64,000 nt of DNA, taken from NCBI RefSeq assembly GCF_002608075.1, contig NZ_LAHA01000026.1, positions 46,526 to 110,525 of the forward strand. The letters run 5' to 3'. The stretch comes from Nostoc linckia z4 (GTDB lineage: Bacteria > Cyanobacteriota > Cyanobacteriia > Cyanobacteriales > Nostocaceae). A program made the position numbers and the translations under genes. Each line of letters opens with the position of its first letter. Position 1 is the first letter of the stretch. Positions 8,578-16,316 of this stretch are shown here, in pieces. The notes beneath the pieces were generated by a model. The model had not been told where the DNA came from. It saw only the letters and a list, made by a program, of their open reading frames with translations, and did no database searches.

Positions 8578-8680
8578 CTATTCAAAAAATATTTGCGACA
8601 GATACCCCACCCGCTTGTCAAGGGGAGGGGTCTTGTCTATGTGTCGCATTCTTTTTGCGAGATTGCCGTTCGTGGATTTT

Positions 8681-8713
8681 AGATCCCCGACTTCTTGAAA
8701 AAGTCGGGGATCT
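8681..8713. repeat. Palindromic hairpin AGATCCCCGACTT
   Basis: A perfect 13-bp inverted repeat (AGATCCCCGACTT / AAGTCGGGGATCT) around a 7-nt loop. Hairpins with this sequence are dispersed widely in Nostoc-type genomes (from memory). It could act as a terminator, but it has no flanking T-run and no gene ends next to it. Confidence 0.7.
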
Positions 8714-8926
8714 GGGCACAAATGAAAACTTATCTCTGTATCCTCTGCGTCTGGAGTTGTCAAACCTCAGAGAACAGCGAGTTAATGGTGCAAGCGTCAT
8801 TAACCCACCCTCGTAAATTGGCGAAGGTATTGTTTAATACAATAGAATTTATTGGAATAATTGGAATAAGCTTTGCATTAAATTTATTAATGTATTTCAA
8901 TTTCCACATCTTAAATAGATATACAA

Positions 8927-9679
8927 ATGAACAATTGTTTGAAAATTACCTTTGATAGCAGAAAAACAGCATTAGCGATTCGAGTTAATCAGCCAGCAGA
9001 ATTGCCAAATGCTTTACAGGAAATAGGACTGAGTGATTCTCGTCCTGTTTTAGTGGTGGTGGGGGGTGCAAGTAATATCAGTGAAACAGACTTTCTCCGC
9101 ATCCAACGGTTGTTTGTGGAAGTTTTAGCCCCCATTGCTGAAACTTTGGGCGCTTATGTGGTCGATGGGGGTACGGATGTGGGGGTTATGCGATTAATAG
9201 GTACGGCTCGTTCTCAGATAGGTGCTAAGTTTGCTTTGGTTGGCGTCACACCCACAGGTAAAGTTGCTTTACCAAATAAATTAGAAACGGATGCTAATTT
9301 AACGCCCTTAGAGCCAAATCACACTCATTTTGTGCTAATTCCTGGTAGTAATTGGGGCGATGAATCTCCTTGGATATCTAATGTCGCAACGGTGTTGGCT
9401 GGGAACGCACCTTCGGTGACAGTGCTTTTGAACGGTGGCGAAATTACCTTTCAAGATGCCTTTTGTAGCGTTAATACTGGTAGGTTAGTTGTAGTGATTG
9501 GTGGTAGTGGTAGAACCGCAGATATACTTGCTAGTGCTTTGGCTGGAAACCCAACGGACGATCGCGCCCAAGAGTTAGCAAAATCTGGTAAATTCCAGTG
9601 TATCAACTTAATCGACATAGAAAGGCGAGTTGATGACTTAGGGGAAATAATTAAGGGTTTGCTTGCTACCAAGGAGTAA
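8927..9679 (+). CDS. SLOG/LSDAT-type predicted nucleotide-sensor protein
   Basis: A 250-aa protein with the Rossmann-like SLOG fold of the prokaryotic TRPM-related (LSDAT) type. The glycine-rich strands VLVVVGGASNISE (about 42-54), GAYVVDGGTDVGVMRLIGTA (~77-96), HTHFVLIPGSNWGDES and RLVVVIGGSGRTADIL are the expected ligand-binding loops. SLOG domains are predicted to bind nucleotide-derived ligands. The next gene, 3 bp downstream on the same strand, encodes a SLATT two-helix membrane protein, the standard partner, so the pair should form one operon in which ligand sensing by this protein gates the membrane effector. ATG at 8927. The family call rests on motif recognition; the ligand is unknown. 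Confidence 0.85.
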   Translation: MNNCLKITFDSRKTALAIRVNQPAELPNALQEIGLSDSRPVLVVVGGASNISETDFLRIQRLFVEVLAPIAETLGAYVVDGGTDVGVMRLIGTARSQIGAKFALVGVTPTGKVALPNKLETDANLTPLEPNHTHFVLIPGSNWGDESPWISNVATVLAGNAPSVTVLLNGGEITFQDAFCSVNTGRLVVVIGGSGRTADILASALAGNPTDDRAQELAKSGKFQCINLIDIERRVDDLGEIIKGLLATKE

Positions 9680-9682
9680 ATA

Positions 9683-10297
9683 ATGGCGAAAAAAGATGCT
9701 TATCAAGAATTTTTAAAGGAAGATTTTAAGAAATTATTTGCCGGGATGAAGTTAACTGATGTCCAAAAACATTTTTTGGAATCGCGCTGGTTAGAGCAAG
9801 TACTGTGGATGGAAGGTAAGGCGAATCTGGCACGCGATCGCTATTATTTTTTACGGTTAACAACTATCATTGGTGGCATCATTCTTCCGGCATTAGTCAG
9901 TTTAAATATTAATACTATTTCCCCCGACAGTAAAACCACAAGAAATTTAATTGTTGGTTCAACTTTTGTGATTAGTCAATTAGTTGCTATTAGTGCTGCC
10001 ATTGAAGAATTCTTTCATTATGGAGAACGCTGGCGACACTATCGCCGTACAGTGGAATCTTTGAAAACCCAAGGATGGCAATTTTCACAGTTGGCGGGCC
10101 CTTATCGTGATTATACAACTCACCTACAAGCATTTAATTTGTTTGCTGGTCAGGTAGAAGATATTATTCAGCGAGATGTGGAAGTATATGCCACTCAAGT
10201 TGTACTAGAGAAGAAAGAAGAAAAGCAGAATCAAGAAAACTATATTTTCACGCAAAATGCACAAATAACTAATGTTGAAGAAAAGAAAGAAGAATAA
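9683..10297 (+). CDS. SLATT (DUF4231) two-TM predicted effector
   Basis: A 204-aa membrane protein of the DUF4231/SLATT family (SMODS- and SLOG-associating two-TM effector). The N-terminus is charged; two hydrophobic helices lie at about 54-74 (LRLTTIIGGIILPALVSL) and 89-107 (LIVGSTFVISQLVAISAAIE). The family-typical soluble segment follows, with FFHYGERWRHYRRTVESLK and an acidic Lys/Glu-rich tail. SLATT proteins are predicted to form membrane pores or otherwise disrupt the membrane when triggered by the adjacent sensor. It starts 3 bp after the SLOG gene, so translation is probably coupled. Effector activity is inferred; no experiment is known to me for this pair. Confidence 0.85.
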   Translation: MAKKDAYQEFLKEDFKKLFAGMKLTDVQKHFLESRWLEQVLWMEGKANLARDRYYFLRLTTIIGGIILPALVSLNINTISPDSKTTRNLIVGSTFVISQLVAISAAIEEFFHYGERWRHYRRTVESLKTQGWQFSQLAGPYRDYTTHLQAFNLFAGQVEDIIQRDVEVYATQVVLEKKEEKQNQENYIFTQNAQITNVEEKKEE

Positions 10298-10379
10298 GCT
10301 GTCATGAGTATTTAACTTAGCACTATAGTTTTTGTTGGTTGTTGGTTGTTGACGGTTGACGGTTGACAGTTAAATAAAC

Positions 10380-10660
10380 TCCCCCCTGTTAAAGAAAAAC
10401 AAGGGGAGAGCGAAAACTAAAGTCCGGTAGGGTAATCGGGCTATTTAAGTTTTTATTATTTCTGAACTTTATCTTATTCCTCCTGAAGATAGAGAAAAAT
10501 CTCTTATAAATTCTATGTTGGTAGCATTTGAAAAAAATTCCCCATTTTTGTTTAAAAATGGGGGAACGTGGAGTTAAAGTTCGTCAGGTGATCGGAATAT
10601 CTGTTTATTTTGTCCTGATAATCTCTTTCTCAATTCCTCCGCAAGATAGATAAATAATGA
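10380..10660. repeat. Two diverged ~130-bp structured repeats
   Basis: Copy A (about 10380-10500) and copy B (about 10535-10660) align along their length. Each has a CCCC...GGGG stem, then an AAAGTYCG...RATCGG block, then an ATTCCTCC block. The stem pairs differently in the two copies (10-bp perfect in B, 9-bp with one mismatch in A), so pairing has been kept while sequence changed. Read on the minus strand, B also contains a short open frame ending LAEELRKRLSGQ...FRSPDEL and a T-run after the hairpin, so these may be decayed gene tails with terminators. The spacer 10298-10771 has no other feature. Confidence 0.55.
10531..10564 (-). terminator. Intrinsic terminator (minus strand)
   Basis: Read on the minus strand this is a perfect 10-bp stem (CCCCATTTTT / AAAAATGGGG, 4-nt loop) followed by a run of seven T. 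It lies downstream of the HNH gene, about 200 bp past its stop, and is part of repeat copy B. Confidence 0.75.
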
Positions 10661-10771
10661 ATCAATATACTGATGGATGTATTCTTCAACACTTTAATAC
10701 CAAAGAATACCTCTTTTATTCGCTTTCAGAAAAAAAGGCACAAAAGCTATGCTCCTCAAAACTTCACTTTC

Positions 10772-11221
10772 TTACACTTGTCGTGGATCTTCATCAGGTG
10801 GATGCCAACCACCTTTGATCCACAGACGACGCACTTTGATAATAGACCCTTCGTTGTGGCGTTCATCATTGAGGTCTAAACGATTACAAGTAGCTCGTCC
10901 TATGGAAGTAATGCCAACAATTTTTAGACCATCTGCTGACCAAATAAAGTGGTCATACCATTTTTGCTGCCGTGGATTAAACAGAGGTACAATTTCTCCT
11001 GTATTCGGATCGATTCCAGTTATAAAGTTATCGCGATATCCATTACAACGCTGGCAAGCTAATCCTAAGTTATTGTGGTCATCTGAGCCACCAAGAGACT
11101 GAGGCATAATATGGTCAATAGAAAATAAAGCGGCACTTGCTTCTTCTGAAGAATGACAGTATTCGCAAAGAAACTTAGCTCTTTCTCTGACGAATTTTTT
11201 AGTAGCATCATTAACTGTCAT
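10772..11221 (-). CDS. HNH endonuclease
   Basis: A 149-aa HNH nuclease. The zinc-knuckle and active-site order is clear: CEYC (about 18-21), SIDHIMPQSLGGSDDHNNLG (~34-53; H and the conserved P, GG, D, N) and CQRCNGYR (~56-63). The C-terminus is the Asn/Asp-rich 'TGIDPNTGEIVPLFNPRQQKW' region seen in stand-alone cyanobacterial HNH proteins. The gene overlaps the upstream small gene by 4 bp (ATGA), so the two are one transcription unit. A terminator lies downstream at 10531-10564. Role: DNA cleavage in repair, restriction or mobile-element defence; the target is not deducible. Confidence 0.92.
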   Translation of the reverse strand: MTVNDATKKFVRERAKFLCEYCHSSEEASAALFSIDHIMPQSLGGSDDHNNLGLACQRCNGYRDNFITGIDPNTGEIVPLFNPRQQKWYDHFIWSADGLKIVGITSIGRATCNRLDLNDERHNEGSIIKVRRLWIKGGWHPPDEDPRQV

Positions 11222-11457
11222 GACTCAGAAATGATTTTGGCATTGAGCAAGGTAAAAATTCTATCGAGTTCCAATATGCCTGACAATTCAGCCTCTTCTT
11301 CTGAAGTTAGCAATCCGGCTTTTTTCTTCTGTGAGAGTTCTTCAAGTCGAGACTGTAATTCTTCAGTAAATTTAAATAAATATATATCCCTAACTTTACT
11401 GAGTTTGATTCCAGAATCTACCCAGAATGAGGGTTGAACCATCATTTGAGTAATCAT
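11218..11457 (-). CDS. Small partner protein upstream of the HNH nuclease
   Basis: A short, largely helical protein (79 aa from the ATG at 11457; a GTG at 11514 would add 19 residues). It contains a hydrophilic, heptad-like stretch FTEELQSRLEELSQKKKAGL followed by TSEEEAELSGILELDRIF. There is no signal peptide and no catalytic motif. Its stop overlaps the HNH start by 4 bp, so the proteins are translationally coupled and likely act together, for example as an immunity or regulatory partner; that role is an inference from linkage only. I do not recognise the family with certainty. The preceding spacer 11515-11646 is empty. Confidence 0.7.
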   Translation of the reverse strand: MITQMMVQPSFWVDSGIKLSKVRDIYLFKFTEELQSRLEELSQKKKAGLLTSEEEAELSGILELDRIFTLLNAKIISES

Positions 11458-11646
11458 AAGCTGTATGTCTCGTTTAATTGAGCAGAATGCTGGTATTCTA
11501 ACAGCAAATCTCACAAAATTAGCATTAGTTTGAATCTGGGTTGGTTAACTTAATACATTTTAGATTTAGCATGAAGCGTTGAGAGAGGTGGGGATGTGGA
11601 GTGAAATTTTCTCCCCATCTCCCTCAAAGAACGAGTTGAAGTTTTT

Positions 11647-14463
11647 TTAGCTACCCTTGGGTACAGAATCTCCAGGGCCAGCTGTGACAATTACCAAATT
11701 TTGTGGCTGAATTAAATCCTGAATTACTTGTTTGATTTGAGCCATAGTAACTGCTTGAATTTGTTGGGGGAATTCTCGAATTTCTGTTTTTGAAAGTCCT
11801 AAGACAGCATTATCTAAAATGATGCTAGATACGTTACTTGGATTAGCTAAATCCACAGGGTAACTGTTAGTAATTGAGCGTTTTGCTGTGTTTAATTCAG
11901 CTTCAGTTACTCCTTGTTCGCGTAATTGTTTGAGTAAAGCAACTGTACTGGCGATCGCTTTTTGGGCATCTCCGGGAGCAGTCTGCATTTGAATCAAGAA
12001 GGGGCCGGGATTGACTCCAGCAGCAAAAGCACTGTAAATACCATAGGTTAAACCCTGGCGATCGCGCACTTCCGTACCCAAGCGACTCGATAAGGTATCG
12101 CCACCTAAAATTTGATTCAGCACCAATGCTGCATAGAAACGCTTGTCTTTCCTAGAAATACCGTTGTAACCGATGTAAGTTACAGCTTCAGCTTTACCGG
12201 GAATTACTTGGTTTAATTGTGTCGAGGTTTGTGGTAATGGTACTGAGGGAACTTTCAGAACAGGTGGCTTTCCAGTGGCTTCCCATTTACCAAATTCTTG
12301 ATTTAACAATGCTTTTGCCTTCACTGCATCGAAGTCTCCCACTAAGGCGATGGTTGTGGTATCTGGTCGGTAATGTGTCTGATAGAACCTAAGCAAATCA
12401 TCACGAGTAATACTTTTTAAACTTTCTTCCGTGGGGAAACTGTGGAATGGATGGTTTTCGGGGTAAACTGCCTGTTGAAATACCCGTCTTCCCAAACCGT
12501 TGGGGTCATCTAACTGGACTTTGAGACTTGTTAGCGCCCTTTGGCGGCTGAGTTCTAACTGGTCGGCGGGGAATGTGGCATTTTTTAAGACATCTGCCAG
12601 AGTTTGAATTAATATAGGCAGGTTTGTTGACAAGCCCTCACCAGTGATGTTTACGCCTTCGCGGCTAGCACTGAAGTTTAAACCCACTCCTTGGTCTTCT
12701 AAGGTTTTTGCAAGGGTGAGAGCATTTTGGGTCTGGGTTCCATTCATTAAGTTGATTGCAGTTAGATTTGCTAATCCAGATTTTTGATTGCTGTCAAACT
12801 CAGTACCAGCATCAATTTGACCGCTGAGATTAATGGTTGGAACATTGCGATCGCTCAATAACAGAACTCGCAAACCATTATTCAAGGTAAACTCTTCTGG
12901 AAGCGATTGTTTTTTGGAATCTGTTGTTGATTCAGCTGGTGGCAGATATTTAGCTAGTTCTGCGGGATCTACTGGTTTACCAGGGCTGAAATTTTCCACT
13001 GTGCGCCCAGAACCAGCGCTGGAAGTTCCTGGTTGACCATCTGGTTGGGTCGGCTCAAAATAGCCGATGGTTAGTTTAGCGGGATTCAGGTAAGTTTTTG
13101 CTGCTTTTTGTATCTGGTCTGGGGTGACTTTAGCGATCGCAGCGAGATACTTTTCAATAAAATGATAATCTCCGGCTACAGTTTGGTTATAGCCTAGTAG
13201 GTTGGCCTGACTGGTGATGTCCTGGTTACCCAATATATATGAGGCTTGGAGTTGCGTCTTAGCTCGCTTCAACTCTTCTGGGCTAACTGGCTGCTGTTGG
13301 AATTTTGTCAAAGTTTCCTCAAGTACCTGGGCAATTTTGCTTAATTCTTGGCCAGGAGCCGCCGTAGCATCAATTTGATACCAACCTGGTTCGATGAGTT
13401 CCACAGCACCACCACTAACTGAACTAGCGAGTCCAGTTTCTACCAAAGCCTGGTAAAGCTTAGAACTACGTCCACCTGTGAGGACAGCATCCATTACGTC
13501 AATTGCTGGCACATCAGGATGCTTGATATCTGGGAGAGGATACAGTGCTTGTAGTAATGCTGCACTTCCAGGTTGCTTGAGGACAATGGGTGCTTTTTTA
13601 TTAGCAGGAGTAGCCGGGGAAGCATCAGCAACAGAGGAAGATGTCAAGAAATTATCCAGCGCTTTGCTTGCGCCATCAAGCACCTCATCTTGTTTTGCTT
13701 GTGGCGATACCTTACCAAAAGTTTCCTTCACAACTTTCAGCACAGGTTGTGTAGCAAAATCCCCGGTAATCACCAAGGTGGAATTTTCTGGACTGTAGTA
13801 TTTTTGGTAATAATTCCGTACCTGCTCCACCGTGAATTTCTCGACATCAGCCTTTGTACCTCCCACGGGTAAACCATAGGCTCGACTGGGGAAAGCATTC
13901 CGCATGACTTCCCGATTTAAACGATACTCAGGTGAATTTTCGTAGCCTTGTAATTCAGAGATTACTACTCGCTTTTCACTTGTGAGTTGCTCAGGATTAA
14001 TTAAAGCATTTTTCATGCGATCGGCTTCTAGTGTCAGCAATGCTTCGAGTCTGTCTCGCTGCACTGTGCCAAAATAGGCTGTTTCGTCATAACTGGTAAA
14101 GGCATTGAATTGGCTACCCAAGGCACTAAACAACCGTCCAAACTGCACTGGACGGTCGGTTGTACCTTTAAACATCAAATGTTCTAGCTGGTGGGAAATA
14201 CCATTTTCTCCCTTAACTTCGTTGCGGGAACCGACTTTATACCAAACCTGCACGCTCACCACGGGAGCGGTATGAACTTCTTTGGTTAGTACGGTTAAAC
14301 CATTATCCAATACCGTTTTTTGCACTCCTTGGGTGAATGAGAGTGCAGATACGGGTGCGGTGGCTGTTGGTGTTGCAGCAATGGTAAAGTTGCCCGAAAA
14401 CGGCACCAAGGTGAGGAGAAGACTCAGAAAAAATCCAATAAGCATGTATGCACGTCGCTTCAT
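11647..14463 (-). CDS. M16-family zinc peptidase, duplicated, exported
   Basis: A large pitrilysin/insulinase (M16) protein of about 938 aa with two M16 modules. The first carries the inverted zinc motif HQLEH, within ISHQLEHLMFKGT, and the distal Glu in KRVVISELQGYENSP, so it should be catalytic. The second module (from about residue 510) lacks HXXEH, as usual for the non-catalytic half. The N-terminus from ATG 14463 is a signal peptide (MKRRAYMLIGFFLSLLLTLV), so the enzyme is periplasmic or membrane-associated. The frame extends to a TTG at 14493, but that gives a worse signal. An AGGACTTACGC element lies 40 bp upstream. It is likely a peptide-degrading or processing enzyme. Confidence 0.94.
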   Translation of the reverse strand: MKRRAYMLIGFFLSLLLTLVPFSGNFTIAATPTATAPVSALSFTQGVQKTVLDNGLTVLTKEVHTAPVVSVQVWYKVGSRNEVKGENGISHQLEHLMFKGTTDRPVQFGRLFSALGSQFNAFTSYDETAYFGTVQRDRLEALLTLEADRMKNALINPEQLTSEKRVVISELQGYENSPEYRLNREVMRNAFPSRAYGLPVGGTKADVEKFTVEQVRNYYQKYYSPENSTLVITGDFATQPVLKVVKETFGKVSPQAKQDEVLDGASKALDNFLTSSSVADASPATPANKKAPIVLKQPGSAALLQALYPLPDIKHPDVPAIDVMDAVLTGGRSSKLYQALVETGLASSVSGGAVELIEPGWYQIDATAAPGQELSKIAQVLEETLTKFQQQPVSPEELKRAKTQLQASYILGNQDITSQANLLGYNQTVAGDYHFIEKYLAAIAKVTPDQIQKAAKTYLNPAKLTIGYFEPTQPDGQPGTSSAGSGRTVENFSPGKPVDPAELAKYLPPAESTTDSKKQSLPEEFTLNNGLRVLLLSDRNVPTINLSGQIDAGTEFDSNQKSGLANLTAINLMNGTQTQNALTLAKTLEDQGVGLNFSASREGVNITGEGLSTNLPILIQTLADVLKNATFPADQLELSRQRALTSLKVQLDDPNGLGRRVFQQAVYPENHPFHSFPTEESLKSITRDDLLRFYQTHYRPDTTTIALVGDFDAVKAKALLNQEFGKWEATGKPPVLKVPSVPLPQTSTQLNQVIPGKAEAVTYIGYNGISRKDKRFYAALVLNQILGGDTLSSRLGTEVRDRQGLTYGIYSAFAAGVNPGPFLIQMQTAPGDAQKAIASTVALLKQLREQGVTEAELNTAKRSITNSYPVDLANPSNVSSIILDNAVLGLSKTEIREFPQQIQAVTMAQIKQVIQDLIQPQNLVIVTAGPGDSVPKGS

Positions 14464-14502
14464 AAGCAGTGGGAAATAAAGAGTGCTTGACAAAATACAA
14501 TC

Positions 14503-14618
14503 AGGACTTACGCAAAATTATGAAAAACGAACCGCAAAGGACGCATAGACGCGGAGCGGCTTCCCGCAGGGTAGGACACAAAGAAGTAAGAGTTTCAGAG
14601 AGTTTTTGCGTAAGTCCT
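14503..14618. repeat. MITE-like element, AGGACTTACGCA family, copy 1
   Basis: A 116-bp element with terminal inverted repeats AGGACTTACGCAA and TTGCGTAAGTCCT. The interior reads 'accgcaaaggacgcatagacgcggag' and 'aagagtttcagagag', nearly the same as the copy at 58981-59093. No ORF. It lies just upstream of the M16 gene. Confidence 0.8.
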
Positions 14619-14785
14619 AACATTTTCAGAAGAAATACCAAGTTTTAACAAAGTTCAACAACCTCTAATTTTTAATTTTGGATTTCGGTAAGCAAAAACC
14701 AGGAAGTAAATCAGCGTCCTATTGCCAAAGATTTTTCTACCTATCGTTCGAGCTTTATAAACTAGTAATTATTTCATCCTAATTC

Positions 14786-15340
14786 ATGTCTCAAGTTCCC
14801 ATCCTGCTGGAAACACCACGGTTAGTGTTACGTGGATTTCAGGATAGCGACATAGCGACGTTCTTATCCTATCGCTCCGATCCCCAAGTGGCGAAGTATC
14901 AAAGTTGGGATACACCTTACTCAGAAGTTGAAGCGTTGAAATTTATACAATTAATGAAGCAGTCAACACCAGGCGTATTGGGCGAGTGGTATCAGGTGGC
15001 CATTGAACTGAAGGATACAGGCGAAATGATTGGCGACTGCGCCTTTTGCATTTTAGCTGATGACGGACGGCAGGCGGAAATTGGCTTCACGCTAATGCGA
15101 TCGCACCAAGGTAAAGGCTATGCAACTGAGGCTGTAACCAAGTTACTCGAATATTTATTTACAGAATACAAACTGCATCGTGTACGTGCAAACTGCGATC
15201 GTGCAAACATCGCATCCGCTAAACTTTTAAAGCGAGTTGGTATGAGGCGCGAAGGACACTTTATCAAAAGTTTGTGGTTTAAAGGCGACTGGGTAGATGA
15301 ACTATGGTTCGCTATTTTGCGCGGTGAATGGCGACAATGA
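14786..15340 (+). CDS. GNAT acetyltransferase (RimJ/RimL-like)
   Basis: A 184-aa N-acetyltransferase of the Acetyltransf_3 (RimJ/RimL) class, using acetyl-CoA. The N-terminal LLETPRLVLRGFQDSDI is the typical opening. The acetyl-CoA-binding segment RSHQGKGYATEAVTKLLEYL (~107-126) holds the Q/RxxGxG/A loop. The segment HRVRANCDRANIASAKLLKRVGMRREG is the conserved C-terminal motif. Cytosolic. The acceptor may be a ribosomal protein N-terminus or a small amine; it cannot be set from sequence. It precedes the antitoxin-like gene at 15372 on the same strand by 31 bp. Confidence 0.93.
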   Translation: MSQVPILLETPRLVLRGFQDSDIATFLSYRSDPQVAKYQSWDTPYSEVEALKFIQLMKQSTPGVLGEWYQVAIELKDTGEMIGDCAFCILADDGRQAEIGFTLMRSHQGKGYATEAVTKLLEYLFTEYKLHRVRANCDRANIASAKLLKRVGMRREGHFIKSLWFKGDWVDELWFAILRGEWRQ

Positions 15341-15371
15341 AGTTATCAAAAAACTAGTTACACTGATTCTT

Positions 15372-15626
15372 ATGGAACGCGAAACTCTAACAATCCGTTT
15401 TCCATCTGACCTCCTTGCCAAAGCCAGAAAACTCAAGCAAGACAACGAATCATTTAATGATTTAATAGTTGAGGCTTTAGAAAATGAGGTGCGACGCCGC
15501 CGGGGATGGGCTGCTCATCAACGAATTATCGCCCGCAGCGAAACTGTCAAAGCCAAAACAGGAATACAACCAGCCTCTACAGATTTGATTCGCAATTTTA
15601 GAGAAGATGCAGGACGACGTGACTAA
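15372..15626 (+). CDS. Ribbon-helix-helix antitoxin-like protein, no toxin beside it
   Basis: An 84-aa protein when started at ATG 15372 (MERETLTIRFPSDLLAKARK). A long open frame reaches back into the GNAT gene, but those upstream residues look like read-through. The N-terminal LTIRFPSDLLAKARKL followed by ESFNDLIVEALENEVRRRRG is a ribbon-helix-helix (MetJ/Arc-like) DNA-binding and dimerisation unit. The basic tail (RRRRGWAAHQRIIAR) resembles VapB/CopG-type antitoxins. No PIN, ParE or HigB gene follows: the next gene is a convergent Uma2 nuclease. It may therefore be an orphan antitoxin or a small regulator. Confidence 0.75.
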   Translation: MERETLTIRFPSDLLAKARKLKQDNESFNDLIVEALENEVRRRRGWAAHQRIIARSETVKAKTGIQPASTDLIRNFREDAGRRD

Positions 15627-15641
15627 AGTTTTATCCCTTAA

Positions 15642-16118
15642 TTACCGTTTAATTTGTTGAGGAAAGTTAGGAACTAACAACGATCGCTCTAATTCACCTT
15701 GCTCGTTATAAAACTTCATTTCACCTTGTTCGTTACATAACCATACTTCCACAGCTTGAGCTTCTAAATACAAATTTTTTTTAAATTCCATTTCTTCCCA
15801 AGTGTTACTACTGGATTTAACTTCTACACAAATTTCTGGTGCAATAGACGCTGATATTTCATTTTCAATTTGAGTAAAACGTTCCTCTGAACACCAGACA
15901 ACATCAGCAACTTTCACACTGTCTGATGTGTTAATAGCACATTCTGGCATTACTTCTCCTGTATGCAATAAAGATTCTAATAAACGTTGGATTCTGCCTT
16001 GATAAAAAGAATGTTTAATTTTTACTGGACTCATTACGATTTGACCCCATTTATTTAATTCGATTTTGAAGGGTAAATCTTGTAATTGTTTGTTCTCGCA
16101 AACTTCTTCCCATCTCAT
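15642..16118 (-). CDS. Uma2-family PD-(D/E)XK nuclease (short form)
   Basis: A 158-aa protein of the Uma2/DUF820 family. It holds the family's nuclease core: SVKVADVVWCSEERF supplies the acidic residue and ICVEVKSSSNTWEEME the E-x-K. The strand ending AVEVWLCNEQGEMKFYNEQG is also typical. It is shorter than the usual ~190 aa because the C-terminal part is reduced. Uma2 genes multiply in filamentous cyanobacteria, and four lie in this window. Function is unknown; nuclease activity is predicted only. Cytosolic. The spacer downstream (15627-15641) and that upstream (16119-16316) hold dispersed-repeat fragments such as 'gttgggcggtgccgac' and no gene. Confidence 0.88.
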   Translation of the reverse strand: MRWEEVCENKQLQDLPFKIELNKWGQIVMSPVKIKHSFYQGRIQRLLESLLHTGEVMPECAINTSDSVKVADVVWCSEERFTQIENEISASIAPEICVEVKSSSNTWEEMEFKKNLYLEAQAVEVWLCNEQGEMKFYNEQGELERSLLVPNFPQQIKR

Positions 16119-16316
16119 AGTTAATATTTAGCTAGAGTGATTAATTTAATTTTAACTGAACTATTAATTAATACTTGTTACAGATAAAATCTCACGCAAA
16201 GGCGAACCAGTGCGTTGGGCGGTGCCGACTTGTACTCCTTCGGAGAACCCGCAAGGTAGCAACTGGCGGCGCAAAGTCGCCAAGAAAAAACTTTGCGCCT
16301 TTGGGATTATGTTTTT

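Noticed and set aside
8394..8621. Minus-strand frame reading FLRSHLLFLRSH repeats over the tandem array
   Set aside because: It is a translation of the 20/21-bp repeat units with no start context, ribosome-binding site or protein-like composition.
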